64,000 nt of DNA from Archaeoglobaceae archaeon (GTDB lineage Archaea; Halobacteriota; Archaeoglobi; Archaeoglobales; Archaeoglobaceae). Positions 45,062 to 54,227 of the stretch are shown here, one piece after another; within the stretch, counting starts at the first letter, position 1; every line of letters begins with the position of its first letter. The notes beneath the pieces are model-generated. The model made no database searches, had not been told where the DNA came from, and saw nothing but the letters and a program-made list of their open reading frames with translations. The translations under genes and the position numbers were made by a program. The stretch spans positions 1 to 64,000 of the forward strand of contig JANXEF010000004.1 of assembly GCA_025057895.1 (NCBI GenBank), given 5' to 3'.

Positions 45062-45837
45062 GGATCATGGTTGCTGATTACATGACTAAAAACGTTTACA
45101 CTTTGGGACCGGAAAATACTGTAGCTGATGCGATAGAATTGATAAAGAAGACGGGTCATGATAGTTTCCCAGTAGTAGACTCGGAGATGAGAGTTGTCGG
45201 CTACGTTTCTGCAGTAGACATAGTAGGTGTAAATCCTAAGACAAAGATTAAGGATGTCATGTCAAAACAGCTGTATGTTGCAAGAGAGTTCATGGACCTT
45301 AGAGATGTCGCTAGGGTTATGTTCAGAACAGGACATTCAAAACTTCCAGTTGTGGATGAATCAAACAGACTTGTTGGTATAATTTCAAATGCAGATGTGA
45401 TAAGAAGTCAAATAGAGAGAGTAGATTCAACGAAAGTGGAAAAGCTGAAGAGAACAATAGAAAAAGTGCATGGTGTAAAAGTCGAGGTTCAGAGAAGTAA
45501 AGTAGAAATTTCTAAACTGATTCCAACGCAAAGCAAAGTTTACGCTGATGAATTGCGTGGAAGAATTCATGAAATTAAACGTGGGCTTGCTGAACCAGTG
45601 ATTGTCATTAAAAAAGATTCTCGATTCTTTCTTGTTGATGGTCACCATAGGGCTGTGGCTGCGTTGAAACTTGGTATAGAAGAGCTTGATGCTTACATAA
45701 TTTCAGTAGATGGTGATTTAGAGCTTGGAATTGAGAAGATGGCGAGGAAAAAAGGATTAAATTCACTCAAAGATATCGAAATAATAGAGGATGTCCCCCA
45801 TCCACTTGTAGAGATAACTTTTAGAAATATGGGTTGA
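45058..45837 (+). CDS. CBS-pair plus ParB-like domain protein (candidate free-serine kinase)
   Basis: A 259 aa protein with two CBS repeats (about 6-60, 66-120), which usually bind adenine nucleotides, followed by a ParB/sulfiredoxin-like domain (about 150-235) with the phosphate-binding motif FLVDGHHRAVAALKLG. Despite ParB annotation, a Thermococcus member of this superfamily (SerK) phosphorylates free L-serine with ADP; this protein could be such an enzyme. ATGA overlap with purQ makes one operon. Confidence 0.85.
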   Translation: MRIMVADYMTKNVYTLGPENTVADAIELIKKTGHDSFPVVDSEMRVVGYVSAVDIVGVNPKTKIKDVMSKQLYVAREFMDLRDVARVMFRTGHSKLPVVDESNRLVGIISNADVIRSQIERVDSTKVEKLKRTIEKVHGVKVEVQRSKVEISKLIPTQSKVYADELRGRIHEIKRGLAEPVIVIKKDSRFFLVDGHHRAVAALKLGIEELDAYIISVDGDLELGIEKMARKKGLNSLKDIEIIEDVPHPLVEITFRNMG

Positions 45838-45839
45838 TT

Positions 45840-46112
45840 ATGAGAGTCTGGACCGCAAATCTTGATGCTAAGAAGACAAGAGCAATGGGAAGAAAGATTC
45901 CAAAGAGATTTGCAGTCCCTAACGTTCGATTTCAAGAGCTAATTCAAGCTTGTAAAGAACTTGGTTTAGATTTTTCCGCGGAGGACAAAAAGTATCCAAG
46001 GTGTTGGTGGGAAGAGGGTGGAATGGTTGTGATAAGAAGTAATAATAAAAAGTTGATGATCGATATTGCTAGGAAAATAACTGAAATCAGAGAAAGAAAG
46101 AAGAAAAAATGA
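45840..46112 (+). CDS. srp19: Signal recognition particle subunit SRP19
   Basis: A 90 aa protein that binds helices 6 and 8 of 7S RNA and prepares it for SRP54. The N-terminus MRVWTANLDAKKTRAMGRKI and KRFAVPNVRFQELIQACKEL plus KKYPRCWWEEGGMVVI are family marks. TTG 45834 is in frame but overlaps the previous stop; ATG 45840 is chosen. It overlaps the tRNA methyltransferase gene by four bases. Confidence 0.94.
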   Translation: MRVWTANLDAKKTRAMGRKIPKRFAVPNVRFQELIQACKELGLDFSAEDKKYPRCWWEEGGMVVIRSNNKKLMIDIARKITEIRERKKKK

Positions 46113-47074
46113 GATATTCTTTTCTGCTGTCTGGAGAGAACATTGAGATTGCTTTAGCAGAAGTTTTCAGTCTTGCAGAGTGTTTTGGAAAATTAAAAGA
46201 ATATTTTATCGATAGTAGAGTTTTGACCATAGATTTCGAAGGTGATAACTTCTTTAAAAGGCTTGCATTCTCACACGAGGCTATTGAACTACTGCATATC
46301 TGTGATTTTTACGAGCTAGAGAAATTTTTCTCTGAGATCAATGTTAATAGAAGCATTTGTGTTAGAATTAGTGGAATTGGTTTGAAGTCAGATGCGAGTC
46401 TTGAAAGAAAATTGGGAGCGATTCTTTGGAAAAAAGGAGTAAAAATAAATTTAGTAGATCCAGATGAGACAATAAGGGTTTATATCACTCCACAGAACTG
46501 TTATATTGGACTTCTAAGATTTAAACAAGATAAAAAGCAGTTTTTGGTTAGAAAACCAAATCTTCGTCCATTTTTCATGCCAATCGTAACGCTACCAAAG
46601 CTTTCAAAGGCATTAGTTAATTTGACTGCAGTGAGAGAAGGTATAGTCCTCGATCCGATGTGTGGGACAGGTTCTTTTTTAATCGAGGCTGGACTAATGG
46701 GGATCGATTTTTGCGGAATAGATTACTACAGAGATATAGTAGAGGGTTGCAGGAGGAATTTAGATTTCATGGGTCTCGGCGGTAATGTTTTGCAAGGAGA
46801 TGCAAGAAACTTACCTTTCAAAGATGAATCTTTCGATGGAGTTATTACAGATTATCCCTATTTCAAAGCAACAAGAAAAATCAACTGCAGGTATCTCTAT
46901 GAGCGAAGTCTTGAAGAAATTGCAAGAGTTATAAAGAAAAATTGTAGGGCCGTGATTGTTACGAACATCGATATAGATGAGTTTCCGATGGAGGTCATTT
47001 ACAAAATGAAGTATAGAGTCCATGGTTCACTCACTAGAAGAATTTACGTGCTCAAAAATTGTAGAATTGATTAG
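46109..47074 (+). CDS. tRNA (guanine(10)-N2)-methyltransferase, Trm-G10 type
   Basis: A 321 aa enzyme making m2G/m22G at tRNA position 10. The N-terminal THUMP-containing half (about 1-140) binds tRNA; the methyltransferase half has motif I VLDPMCGTGSFLIEAGLMG, GDARNLPFKDESFDGVI and the motif IV sequence DYPY in place of the usual DPPY. It ends the purQ-CBS/ParB-srp19 operon. Confidence 0.9.
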   Translation: MRYSFLLSGENIEIALAEVFSLAECFGKLKEYFIDSRVLTIDFEGDNFFKRLAFSHEAIELLHICDFYELEKFFSEINVNRSICVRISGIGLKSDASLERKLGAILWKKGVKINLVDPDETIRVYITPQNCYIGLLRFKQDKKQFLVRKPNLRPFFMPIVTLPKLSKALVNLTAVREGIVLDPMCGTGSFLIEAGLMGIDFCGIDYYRDIVEGCRRNLDFMGLGGNVLQGDARNLPFKDESFDGVITDYPYFKATRKINCRYLYERSLEEIARVIKKNCRAVIVTNIDIDEFPMEVIYKMKYRVHGSLTRRIYVLKNCRID

Positions 47075-47075
47075 C

Positions 47076-48236
47076 TTAAAAATTTCTTAAAATTTCGATT
47101 AGAGAAGGGTTTCTTTTTACTAGCTCAGTTATTATTGCCTGAACACTCATTTCCCTTATGTTTATTCCTGATATGCTTTTTGCAAGGTTATTCAGCATAT
47201 CATCATCTAGTTTTAGGAGAAACTCTTGAATTTTTTTGTTCCTTCCCAACTTCCATCCAAAATCGGTTTTCCATAACTCGTCGTATTTCATTAAAAAGGA
47301 TGATGAGAAATTGTCCTTCTCAACTGCTTCATAAGCAACGACTCCCGCGTGGTAACCAGCACTCAAAGCGTTTGCAATTCCACCACCTGTTATAGGATCA
47401 GAATGATATGCAGCATCTCCCGCAAGCATTATGTTATCTGTAACTGCAGTTGTAATCTCTCCATAAACTGGCACCGCCCCACAAACGAGTTCAACTATTT
47501 TACCCTTGACTCCAATTTTTTCTATAAACTTATCGAGATATTCTTTGGCCGTTGCTTTTGCCATTGAAGGTAAAACTCCGATTCCCACGTTTGCACAGTT
47601 ATTTTCTTTCGGAAAAATCCATGCATAACCACCAGGTGCGAGATTTTTTCCTAAATAGAAATAAGTGTAGCTCTCATCTATTTTGATATCTGAAATCAAA
47701 TATTGAGCACAACTCTCTATTTCACTCTTCTTTAGTGTTTTTATTATTCCTGCTATTCTTCCAACTCTACTCTCAACCCCATCAGCACCAATGAGAATCT
47801 TTGTTTCAACTTCCCATCTCTCACCCATTTTATTCATCTTCAATCTCAACTTATCTCCAACTCTCTCAAAACTAACAAAAGCAGTTTTAACTATAATCTC
47901 TGCTCCTGCTTTTGCAGCAAGTCTTGCAAGATGTCGATCAAAGATCTTTCTTTCGAGAACGAAACCAACTTCATTTCCAGCCATCTCTTCTGCCATCACG
48001 ACTTCAGTCCCGTCTGGAGCGTATATCTTTGCTCCAAAAACTTCTGCGGCAATCCATTTTTTGTCAACTTTTAGGAATTTTCCAAGACTTTGTTTACTTA
48101 TACCTTCTGCACATCTTACTGGAGTACCAATCTCTTGTCTTTTTTCAATTAAAAGAACATTCAAACCCCTTTCAGCACAGGTTTTTGCAGCCATACTTCC
48201 TGCAGGTCCTGCACCAACAACGACAACGTCGAACAT
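47076..48236 (-). CDS. Geranylgeranyl reductase family protein
   Basis: A 386 aa flavoprotein that saturates isoprenoid chains of archaeal ether lipids (digeranylgeranylglycerophospholipid reductase group). FAD binding is shown by [19 protein letters not shown] at the N-terminus, [13 protein letters not shown] and [17 protein letters not shown]; the substrate-site motif [10 protein letters not shown] is present. It follows a ferredoxin gene by one base, and that ferredoxin is its likely electron donor. The ribosome-binding site gaggtg lies inside the ferredoxin 3' end. Confidence 0.92.
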   Translation of the reverse strand: MFDVVVVGAGPAGSMAAKTCAERGLNVLLIEKRQEIGTPVRCAEGISKQSLGKFLKVDKKWIAAEVFGAKIYAPDGTEVVMAEEMAGNEVGFVLERKIFDRHLARLAAKAGAEIIVKTAFVSFERVGDKLRLKMNKMGERWEVETKILIGADGVESRVGRIAGIIKTLKKSEIESCAQYLISDIKIDESYTYFYLGKNLAPGGYAWIFPKENNCANVGIGVLPSMAKATAKEYLDKFIEKIGVKGKIVELVCGAVPVYGEITTAVTDNIMLAGDAAYHSDPITGGGIANALSAGYHAGVVAYEAVEKDNFSSSFLMKYDELWKTDFGWKLGRNKKIQEFLLKLDDDMLNNLAKSISGINIREMSVQAIITELVKRNPSLIEILRNF

Positions 48237-48237
48237 A

Positions 48238-48420
48238 TCACACCTCCATAATGCTCAGGGCACCCATAGGACAAACTTCAACACAGATACCACAGCCATT
48301 GCAGTTCTCATTGATCTCGAGAAAGGTCTCAATTAGTTCCGTTGCAAAGAGGTTGCAAACTGCAACACATGCACCACAGTAGGCACACTTTCTTCTGTTA
48401 ACCACTGCTCTCTTTACCAT
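48238..48420 (-). CDS. 2[4Fe-4S] ferredoxin
   Basis: A 60 aa electron carrier with two CxxCxxCxxxC motifs: [11 protein letters not shown] and [12 protein letters not shown]. Lone cysteines for cluster exchange are placed as in bacterial-type ferredoxins. It is coupled to the geranylgeranyl reductase gene. A TATA-like gataaattc (about 48443-48451) lies about 28 bases before its ATG. Confidence 0.93.
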   Translation of the reverse strand: MVKRAVVNRRKCAYCGACVAVCNLFATELIETFLEINENCNGCGICVEVCPMGALSIMEV

Positions 48421-48741
48421 AGAGCTTTGTCTTGAAAGTGAATTTATCTCTTTTGGCTAAATTTTTCCGAATCGTACACTAAGTATTCAAGTGAAAATTC
48501 TTGGAATAAATTTAAACATATAGGAAATTTTAATAATTTTTACTGTTCTGAATCCATTGCGACTTCTAAGAGTCTAGTTTATTATTCTCTTTTCTAATAT
48601 CAAAGTTTCGAAGTTTAGAGGGCTTAAAAAAGCAACATCTTTGCAATATAGTCTCTGAGTTCTCCTCTAGAAGCGGATATGAATGTAACCCAAGTGTGAT
48701 AAAAATGGAAAAATAGTTAAAGGTCAGGATAGAGACTATTT
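48421..48741. other. Divergent promoter region, no gene seen
   Basis: 321 AT-rich bases between the ferredoxin operon and the acyl-CoA dehydrogenase. A TATA-like element for the ferredoxin (about 48443-48451, minus) and one for the dehydrogenase (tagttaaagg, about 48713-48721, plus) can be proposed. No small gene, sRNA or repeat was recognised in between. Confidence 0.45.
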
Positions 48742-49893
48742 ATGAACTTCGAGTTTACTCAAGAACAGGAAGATATTAGAAAGGCAGTTAGAGAATTTGC
48801 AATTAAGGAATTTTTGAAGGAGAAGGCAGAGGAATACGATAAAAAAGAAGAGTTTCCTTTCGATATCTGGAAAAAAGCATGTGAGCTGGGTTTCATCGGG
48901 ATCCATTTCCCCGAAGAATATGGTGGGGCAGGTATGGGTTGTCTAGAAAACACATTAGTAGCAGAGGAGTTTTGTAGAGTAGACAGCACGATAGGAAGCG
49001 CTGTAATCTTAGCAGACTTCTCTTCGGAACTCTTACTACTATATGGTAACGAGGATCAGAAAAAAGAGGTTTTGCCAAAGGTTGCGAAGGGAAAAGCTAT
49101 TACTGCTGGCTGCTATACAGAACCGGAGGCGGGAAGTGATTTGACAGCTATAAGAACTAAAGCTATTAGAGATGGTGATGAGTGGGTAATAAACGGTTCA
49201 AAAACTTTTATAACAAATGCACCAATTGCTGATTACTTCATAGTTCTTGCAGTCACCGGAGAAACGCAACCGCGTTATCGTGGCTTTACAACTTTTCTAC
49301 TTAACAAAAAGATGGATGGAATAAAAATAACTCCGATAAAAGGTAAACTTGGCATAAGAGCTTCTCCAACTGGTGAAGTGGCTTTCAAAGACGTTAGAGT
49401 TGACGATTCTGCAGTTGTTGGTCAACTAAATCGTGGATTTTATCAAGTTTTGGAATTCTTCAATGAGAGCAGGATTGAAATCGCAGCTCAAGCTTTAGGT
49501 ATTGCTCAAGGAGCTTTTGACAGAACTATCAACTATTTGAAGCAGAGAAAACAGTTTGGACAGCCAATAGGTGCTTTTCAAGCATTGCAGCATAGAATTG
49601 CCGATTTAAAGGCACAAATTGAAGCTGTTCGTCTTCTAATTTATCGTGCTGCATGGAACTGGGATTCAAAGAAAGTAGATCCAGCTATAACTTCAATGGC
49701 AAAATATTTTGCCGGAAAACTAGCTGTAAAAGTTTGTGATGAAGCTGTACAGATGCATGGCGGATATGGATATATAGCCGAATACGAAGTTGAGAGATTT
49801 ATGAGAGATGCGAAAATCACTGAAATCTACGAAGGGACAAAAGAAGTTCAGTTGAACACGATTTCGAGAGAGATTTTCGGGAAGATGAGATAA
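48742..49893 (+). CDS. Acyl-CoA dehydrogenase
   Basis: A 383 aa FAD enzyme that introduces the alpha-beta double bond in acyl-CoA. The FAD and substrate signature CYTEPEAGSDLTAIRTKA, the middle-domain VINGSKTFITNAPIADYF, the C-terminal QALQHRIADLKAQIEA and VQMHGGYGYIAEYEVERFMR are intact. The catalytic Glu is in ITEIYEGTKEVQ. It suggests fatty or branched acid oxidation, a feature of Archaeoglobi. It stands alone, so chain specificity and ETF partner are unknown. Confidence 0.95.
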   Translation: MNFEFTQEQEDIRKAVREFAIKEFLKEKAEEYDKKEEFPFDIWKKACELGFIGIHFPEEYGGAGMGCLENTLVAEEFCRVDSTIGSAVILADFSSELLLLYGNEDQKKEVLPKVAKGKAITAGCYTEPEAGSDLTAIRTKAIRDGDEWVINGSKTFITNAPIADYFIVLAVTGETQPRYRGFTTFLLNKKMDGIKITPIKGKLGIRASPTGEVAFKDVRVDDSAVVGQLNRGFYQVLEFFNESRIEIAAQALGIAQGAFDRTINYLKQRKQFGQPIGAFQALQHRIADLKAQIEAVRLLIYRAAWNWDSKKVDPAITSMAKYFAGKLAVKVCDEAVQMHGGYGYIAEYEVERFMRDAKITEIYEGTKEVQLNTISREIFGKMR

Positions 49894-49922
49894 ATTTAAA
49901 TATTTTTTTGTCGAATTGTTCT

Positions 49923-50954
49923 GTGTCTAAAAAAGTAATTTTAGCGATCGACAGAGATGATGATCTTGGGCAAAAAACAGGAATAGTTTCCCCGGTGATT
50001 GGGAGAGAGAATGTTTTCCAGGCTGCAGTCAGATTGATTCTTGCAGATCCAGAAGATTCAGATGCAAACGCTATTTTTTCTGCAATTAAGATTTACGATG
50101 AACTGATCGAAAAGGGTGAAGATTGCGAGATTGTGATAATTGCTGGAGACAAGAGTGTTGGAAAAATCTCTGATAGCAAAATAGCGGAAAATTTAGATAC
50201 AATTCAAATGAAGTTGAATCCAGAGAGTGTCATCGTTGTAACAGATGGCTCAGAAGATGAATTCGTGATGCCATTGATCTATTCTAGATTCAAAGTAGAT
50301 ATTCTGCATAGAGTAGTTATAAAGCAAAGTAAAACTCTCGAGAGTACTTATTTTCTTCTTAAGAGAATGTTTAATGAACCAAAAGTTGCAAGAGTAACCT
50401 TAGCTCCCCTAGGTATAATTTTTCTCGTCTATTCAGTTTTCCTTTTACTTCAACATCCCGAATGGGGAGTAGGAGGAATAATTCTATTCCTTGGACTTTA
50501 CTTCGTCATAAAAGCCTATGGTCTTGATAAATTGATTTCGGAATTCATGAATTCTGTTAGGAGAAGTATCAGTGAGGGTAGATTGTCTTTTATCTTTTAC
50601 CTAGGAGCAGGGATACTCTTGCTAATAGGAATTTCAACCGGTTTTAATGCCTCTCTCTTACATATTTTACCACATCTAGCAATCGCGACCTTCATATTCT
50701 ACAGCATTGGTTGGATAACTTTATCAGCAATTTCGATAGCTCTTGCAAGAGCAATCGATGCTTTCAGCGAGGGTAGAAAGGTTGGAAAACACTTCACATC
50801 TGCTTTCATTGCAATATCAATTGGTTTGGTGATTTGGGGTGCTTCAGGTTATATCATAAGTCCAGAAGTTCGAGACTCGGTTTATAGGTTTGCAGCAGTA
50901 ATCTTCGCTGCATTGTTCATTTCTGCGATTGGTCTATTGTTCACAAGAAAGTGA
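49923..50954 (+). CDS. DUF373 family membrane protein
   Basis: A 343 aa archaeal DUF373 protein. The soluble N-domain (about 1-150: ILAIDRDDDLGQKTGI, VIIAGDKSVGKISDSKIAE, VIVVTDGSEDEFVMP) resembles a toprim- or nucleotide-binding fold; six or so membrane helices follow. Function unknown. GTG 49923 is chosen because TATA-like tttaaata (about 49895-49902) lies 25 bases before it; TTG 49908 would be too close. The 3' end overlaps the convergent taw3 gene by 14 bases. Confidence 0.85.
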   Translation: MSKKVILAIDRDDDLGQKTGIVSPVIGRENVFQAAVRLILADPEDSDANAIFSAIKIYDELIEKGEDCEIVIIAGDKSVGKISDSKIAENLDTIQMKLNPESVIVVTDGSEDEFVMPLIYSRFKVDILHRVVIKQSKTLESTYFLLKRMFNEPKVARVTLAPLGIIFLVYSVFLLLQHPEWGVGGIILFLGLYFVIKAYGLDKLISEFMNSVRRSISEGRLSFIFYLGAGILLLIGISTGFNASLLHILPHLAIATFIFYSIGWITLSAISIALARAIDAFSEGRKVGKHFTSAFIAISIGLVIWGASGYIISPEVRDSVYRFAAVIFAALFISAIGLLFTRK

Positions 50955-51525
50955 TAACCTCCTCAAACTTTTTAAGTTTCTCTTTTCCCTTTTTTAGCTT
51001 TTTATTGGCGAATTCAACCACTGTTCTTAGATAATCCTCACTCATTAAAATTCTCCCTTCAATGGCAACTGGCAATTCTAGTCTTTCAAGCGATGAAACT
51101 TCGACTATAAGGTTTTCAATAGAAATAATGCCCGATCTCCGAAATCCGACGTTGTTTGAAACTTCGAGCAATCTCTTGGCACAAATAAAGTCTTTACAGG
51201 CTATGTGGATTATTGGAGGATACTGGATTAACCAAGTCTGTCTTCTAGCCTTTAAGATTGCAGAAAAGATTTCTTCAAAGCTCACATTTTGATGCCATTT
51301 ACCAAGAAATTCTGAATCCTCTTTTTTGCCAAAATTTTCGACTTCTATCACTACAATCCTTCCACTGCAACTTGAGATAGTCACATATTTTTCAAGGTTA
51401 TTTATTTTATCGAGGATTGGAATTAGATCATCATCAACTTCTTTATTTTTTCTTGCTCTCTCGTAAATCTCAATTTTTCTTTTCCTGTAGCTATTCCAAT
51501 CACTTCTTTGCAATTGTTGAAACAT
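50941..51525 (-). CDS. taw3: Wyosine-pathway tRNA methyltransferase Taw3
   Basis: A 194 aa TYW3/Taw3 homologue, N4-methylating the wybutosine intermediate at G37 of tRNA-Phe. Conserved blocks are VTISSCSGRIVVIE, TWLIQYPPIIHIACKDFICA and VGFRRSGIISIENLIVEVSS. The start is uncertain: ATG 51540, ATG 51525 and TTG 51513 are all in frame and overlap rfcS; 51525 is a compromise. It is coupled to rfcS upstream. The target tRNA-Phe is encoded at 10633. Confidence 0.87.
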   Translation of the reverse strand: MFQQLQRSDWNSYRKRKIEIYERARKNKEVDDDLIPILDKINNLEKYVTISSCSGRIVVIEVENFGKKEDSEFLGKWHQNVSFEEIFSAILKARRQTWLIQYPPIIHIACKDFICAKRLLEVSNNVGFRRSGIISIENLIVEVSSLERLELPVAIEGRILMSEDYLRTVVEFANKKLKKGKEKLKKFEEVITFL

Positions 51526-52456
51526 AGGCAAGAAATGCATCTAGCTGAATTCTCTCGTTTGCACCTTCGGTCAATCTGAAATCTATTTCTCCTAGTTTGT
51601 CAATCAGAACTACTTTAAGTTTTTCATTCATCTTTGAAGAGACTATTTCTCTGAAAAACTGAGAAACGACATCTTCACCACTCATTCCATATTCGATCAT
51701 CAGTTTTGCAAGCTTTTCCCTTGCCTCGAAAAAGTTGCCTTTCAGAGCAGTTTCTATGATATCAGAGATCTCCTTTGGTTGAGCAGTTGCAGTTATCTGA
51801 TATATTTTATCTGTGTCTATTACTTCTCCAATTGCTGCAACTCCTTGCAAAGCGTTAATAGCTCTTCTAAAGTCTCCTCCAGCGATGTAAATAATTGCCT
51901 CAATACCATCTTCGGTAATCCTTACTCCTTCTTTTTTGCATATCTCAAGTAACTTCCTTTTCATTGCTTCCTTAGGCACAGCTCTAAACCTAAAAACTGC
52001 GCATCTACTTTGAATAGGCTCTATAATTCTACTAATGTAGTTACAGCTTAAGATAAATCTGCAACTACGTGAAAACATTTCCATTGTTCTTCTTAGAGCT
52101 GCTTGAGCATCTGCTGTTAGTGCATCTGCTTCGTCAAGGAATATTATTTTGAAAGGAGCTGAAATTGGCGCAGTTCTTGCGAATTCTTTTATCTTGTGTC
52201 TGACAACGTCTATCCCTCTTTCATCGCTTGCATTCATCTCAATAAAGTTCTCTCTCCATAGGTCACCGAAAAGATCTCTAGTAAGGGCAATTGCAGTTGC
52301 AGTTTTTCCTGTACCAGGAGGACCGGAGAATAGCATATGGGGAATGTTTTTCCTTTCAACATAGCCTTTCAATCTTCGAACGATTTCATCTTGTCCAACG
52401 ACTTCATCGAGTGTTCTTGGTCTATATTTTTCTATCCATATTTCGAATTCTTCCAT
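51500..52456 (-). CDS. rfcS: Replication factor C small subunit
   Basis: A 318 aa AAA+ clamp-loader subunit that opens PCNA rings. Walker A GPPGTGKTATAIAL (about 45-58), Walker B and box V KIIFLDEADALTADAQAAL, and the Arg-finger SRC motif (IQSRCAVFRF) are present; the C-terminal collar domain ends QLDAFLAYVSTIAKK. RfcL is not adjacent. It overlaps taw3 at its 3' end. Confidence 0.96.
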   Translation of the reverse strand: MEEFEIWIEKYRPRTLDEVVGQDEIVRRLKGYVERKNIPHMLFSGPPGTGKTATAIALTRDLFGDLWRENFIEMNASDERGIDVVRHKIKEFARTAPISAPFKIIFLDEADALTADAQAALRRTMEMFSRSCRFILSCNYISRIIEPIQSRCAVFRFRAVPKEAMKRKLLEICKKEGVRITEDGIEAIIYIAGGDFRRAINALQGVAAIGEVIDTDKIYQITATAQPKEISDIIETALKGNFFEAREKLAKLMIEYGMSGEDVVSQFFREIVSSKMNEKLKVVLIDKLGEIDFRLTEGANERIQLDAFLAYVSTIAKK

Positions 52457-52578
52457 TGATTTTTTGTTTTAGGTAATGTAAAAAAATTTATCGTGATCCG
52501 TTTAAAGCTAAGAAGATGTTATTAACAACATTCTTTGTAAGCGAAAGTATTAAATGTCCTCTTGAGTTCTAAGAATTC

Positions 52579-52833
52579 ATGGCAAAAAAGAAGAAAGTGA
52601 AGCAAGCAGCGAAATTTGGGGCAGGATTTGGGTTGAGTGTTCGAAGAAAGTGGCTCGAAATAGACATTCCACAGAGGCAGAAATATGTTTGTAAAAAGTG
52701 TGGAAAGAGAGCAGTTAAGAGAATTGGAACTGCTATATGGGAATGCCGTAGCTGTGGCTACAAATTTGCTGGTGGATGCTATACACCTTCGACAACTGCA
52801 ATGAAGATCCTAGAGAGAGAGGTAATGAGTTAA
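52579..52833 (+). CDS. rpl37Ae: 50S ribosomal protein L37Ae (L43e)
   Basis: An 84 aa zinc-ribbon protein. The zinc pairs CKKC and CRSC (residues about 38-41 and 56-59) and the sequence GAGFGLSVRRKWLEI, TAIWECRSCGYKFAGG are diagnostic. A TATA-like agtattaaatg (about 52547-52556) precedes the ATG by about 27 bases. The next gene is Rpo12, a conserved archaeal pair. Confidence 0.96.
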   Translation: MAKKKKVKQAAKFGAGFGLSVRRKWLEIDIPQRQKYVCKKCGKRAVKRIGTAIWECRSCGYKFAGGCYTPSTTAMKILEREVMS

Positions 52834-52835
52834 TT

Positions 52836-52973
52836 ATGAGCTACATCTGCATGATATGTGGTGCTGAGGTTGACATAGATCCTGAGAAAAGTAGAGTACA
52901 GTGTACCATGTGCGGTAATAGAATTCTGAGAAAACCTCGACCACCAGCGAAGAAGAGAGTATCTGCAGTATGA
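52836..52973 (+). CDS. rpo12: DNA-directed RNA polymerase subunit Rpo12 (RpoP)
   Basis: A 45 aa zinc-ribbon subunit homologous to Rpb12. CMIC and CTMC, 14 residues apart, hold the zinc (MSYICMICGAEVDIDPEKSR). The frame is open further upstream within L37Ae, but ATG 52836, two bases after the L37Ae stop, gives the known subunit length. It ends with the basic KPRPPAKKRVSAV tail. Confidence 0.94.
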   Translation: MSYICMICGAEVDIDPEKSRVQCTMCGNRILRKPRPPAKKRVSAV

Positions 52974-53001
52974 TTTAAATATTCTTGTACAAAGAACATC
53001 C

Positions 53002-53343
53002 ATGCATAAGAGATTTAGTTGTAGAATCATAAATTCAGGTTTGGCAAAAGGTAAAGCTCTGGTTTCGAAGAATCCAATTTCTCTTTTGGGAGACATCGAC
53101 GAAAATGGTATTTTTGTAGTTGGTGAACTTAAAGGGAGAAGTGTTGCAGAAAAGGTTTTAGTCTTTCCATCTGGTAAAGGCTCTACTGTTGGTAGTTACA
53201 CACTTCTAAGACTGAAAAAGAGAGGTTTAGCTCCTTCAGCGATAATAAACAGAGAAAGTGAAGCTATAATTGCTATAGGTGCCATCATAGCAGAAATTCC
53301 CCTTGTGGATTCACTTTCTGATGATTTTTTTCTTAGAAGTTAA
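53002..53343 (+). CDS. Phosphomevalonate dehydratase small subunit (AcnX-type, DUF126)
   Basis: A 113 aa swivel-domain protein of the DUF126/aconitase-X small-subunit family. In Archaea it pairs with a large subunit to dehydrate mevalonate 5-phosphate in the modified mevalonate pathway. The start MHKRFSCRIINSGLAKGKAL and FPSGKGSTVGSYTLLRLKKR, with a catalytic-site Ser, are characteristic. The large subunit is not adjacent. It follows Rpo12 by 28 bases with a TATA-like tttaaatattc in the gap. Confidence 0.88.
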   Translation: MHKRFSCRIINSGLAKGKALVSKNPISLLGDIDENGIFVVGELKGRSVAEKVLVFPSGKGSTVGSYTLLRLKKRGLAPSAIINRESEAIIAIGAIIAEIPLVDSLSDDFFLRS

Positions 53344-53406
53344 GTCAGATGATAGGATTTTTGTGAATGCTTTGAAAGGCTACGTCGAGATAGATTTTTC
53401 AAGTGT

Positions 53407-54132
53407 CTAAATTCGAGTAATATTTCTATTCTTGAACTCTTCCAGGATCTCTACTGCTCTCTTCCACTCTATCTCGCTTAGTAAAGGATCTCTGGAGTTG
53501 TTGAGAATAAAAGCTTCGGTCCTCTCAACACAAGTACCGCATTTGAGACAAGGCCTCTCGCCACCTGAATAGCAGCTCCATGTTAGCTCATAAGGAACTC
53601 CAAGCTGGAGTCCTAGCGATACTATCTCTACTTTCTTCATATCTATAAACGGAGCTTTTAGCTCTACAGGTTCCCATATGTTCGCAAGATAGATGGCTGT
53701 ATCCATAGCTTTTATGAATTCTTTTCTGCAATCTGGATACATGCAATCGCTCTTGTGTGCAGCATAGTAGACTTCGCGCAAACCCAACTTTACAGCATAA
53801 CCAGCAGCTATGGATAGCAATATCATGTTTCTGTTTGGTACTATTGTTAATCTCTGTTTATCTTCAGTATAATATCCTTCAGGAATTTCATCATCTCCGG
53901 TGATTGCACCCTTGCTTATCAGCTCATGGATAGAAGAGATGTCAACGATTTTGTGAATTACGGGTCCTATTCTTGAAGCATGTTCTGTAACTTTTTTTGC
54001 GCAATCGATCTCTTTCGAATGCTTCTGTCCATAGATAAAAGTTAGAGCATGGATTGAGTAACCTTTATGGAGTAGATAGTATAGAAGGGTTGAACTATCC
54101 ACTCCTCCGCTCAAGATTAGTACAACTTTCAC
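53407..54132 (-). CDS. queC: 7-cyano-7-deazaguanine synthase QueC
   Basis: A 241 aa enzyme that makes preQ0, precursor of archaeosine at tRNA position 15. The PP-loop LILSGGVDSSTLLYYLL begins the protein; NRNMILLSIAAGYAVKLG and the zinc site CYSGGERPCLKCGTC are intact. The start is GTG 54132, about 23 bases after TATA-like gtttaaaatt, implying a leaderless mRNA. queD and queE genes are not near. Confidence 0.94.
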   Translation of the reverse strand: MKVVLILSGGVDSSTLLYYLLHKGYSIHALTFIYGQKHSKEIDCAKKVTEHASRIGPVIHKIVDISSIHELISKGAITGDDEIPEGYYTEDKQRLTIVPNRNMILLSIAAGYAVKLGLREVYYAAHKSDCMYPDCRKEFIKAMDTAIYLANIWEPVELKAPFIDMKKVEIVSLGLQLGVPYELTWSCYSGGERPCLKCGTCVERTEAFILNNSRDPLLSEIEWKRAVEILEEFKNRNITRI

Positions 54133-54227
54133 ATAATAACTTTTAGAATTTTAAACTTTAATTTTGCGGTGATTTAAAAGGTTTTGAGCTTAAAGAAAAA
54201 TCTTTATTGATTAGGCTGATTTATTTC

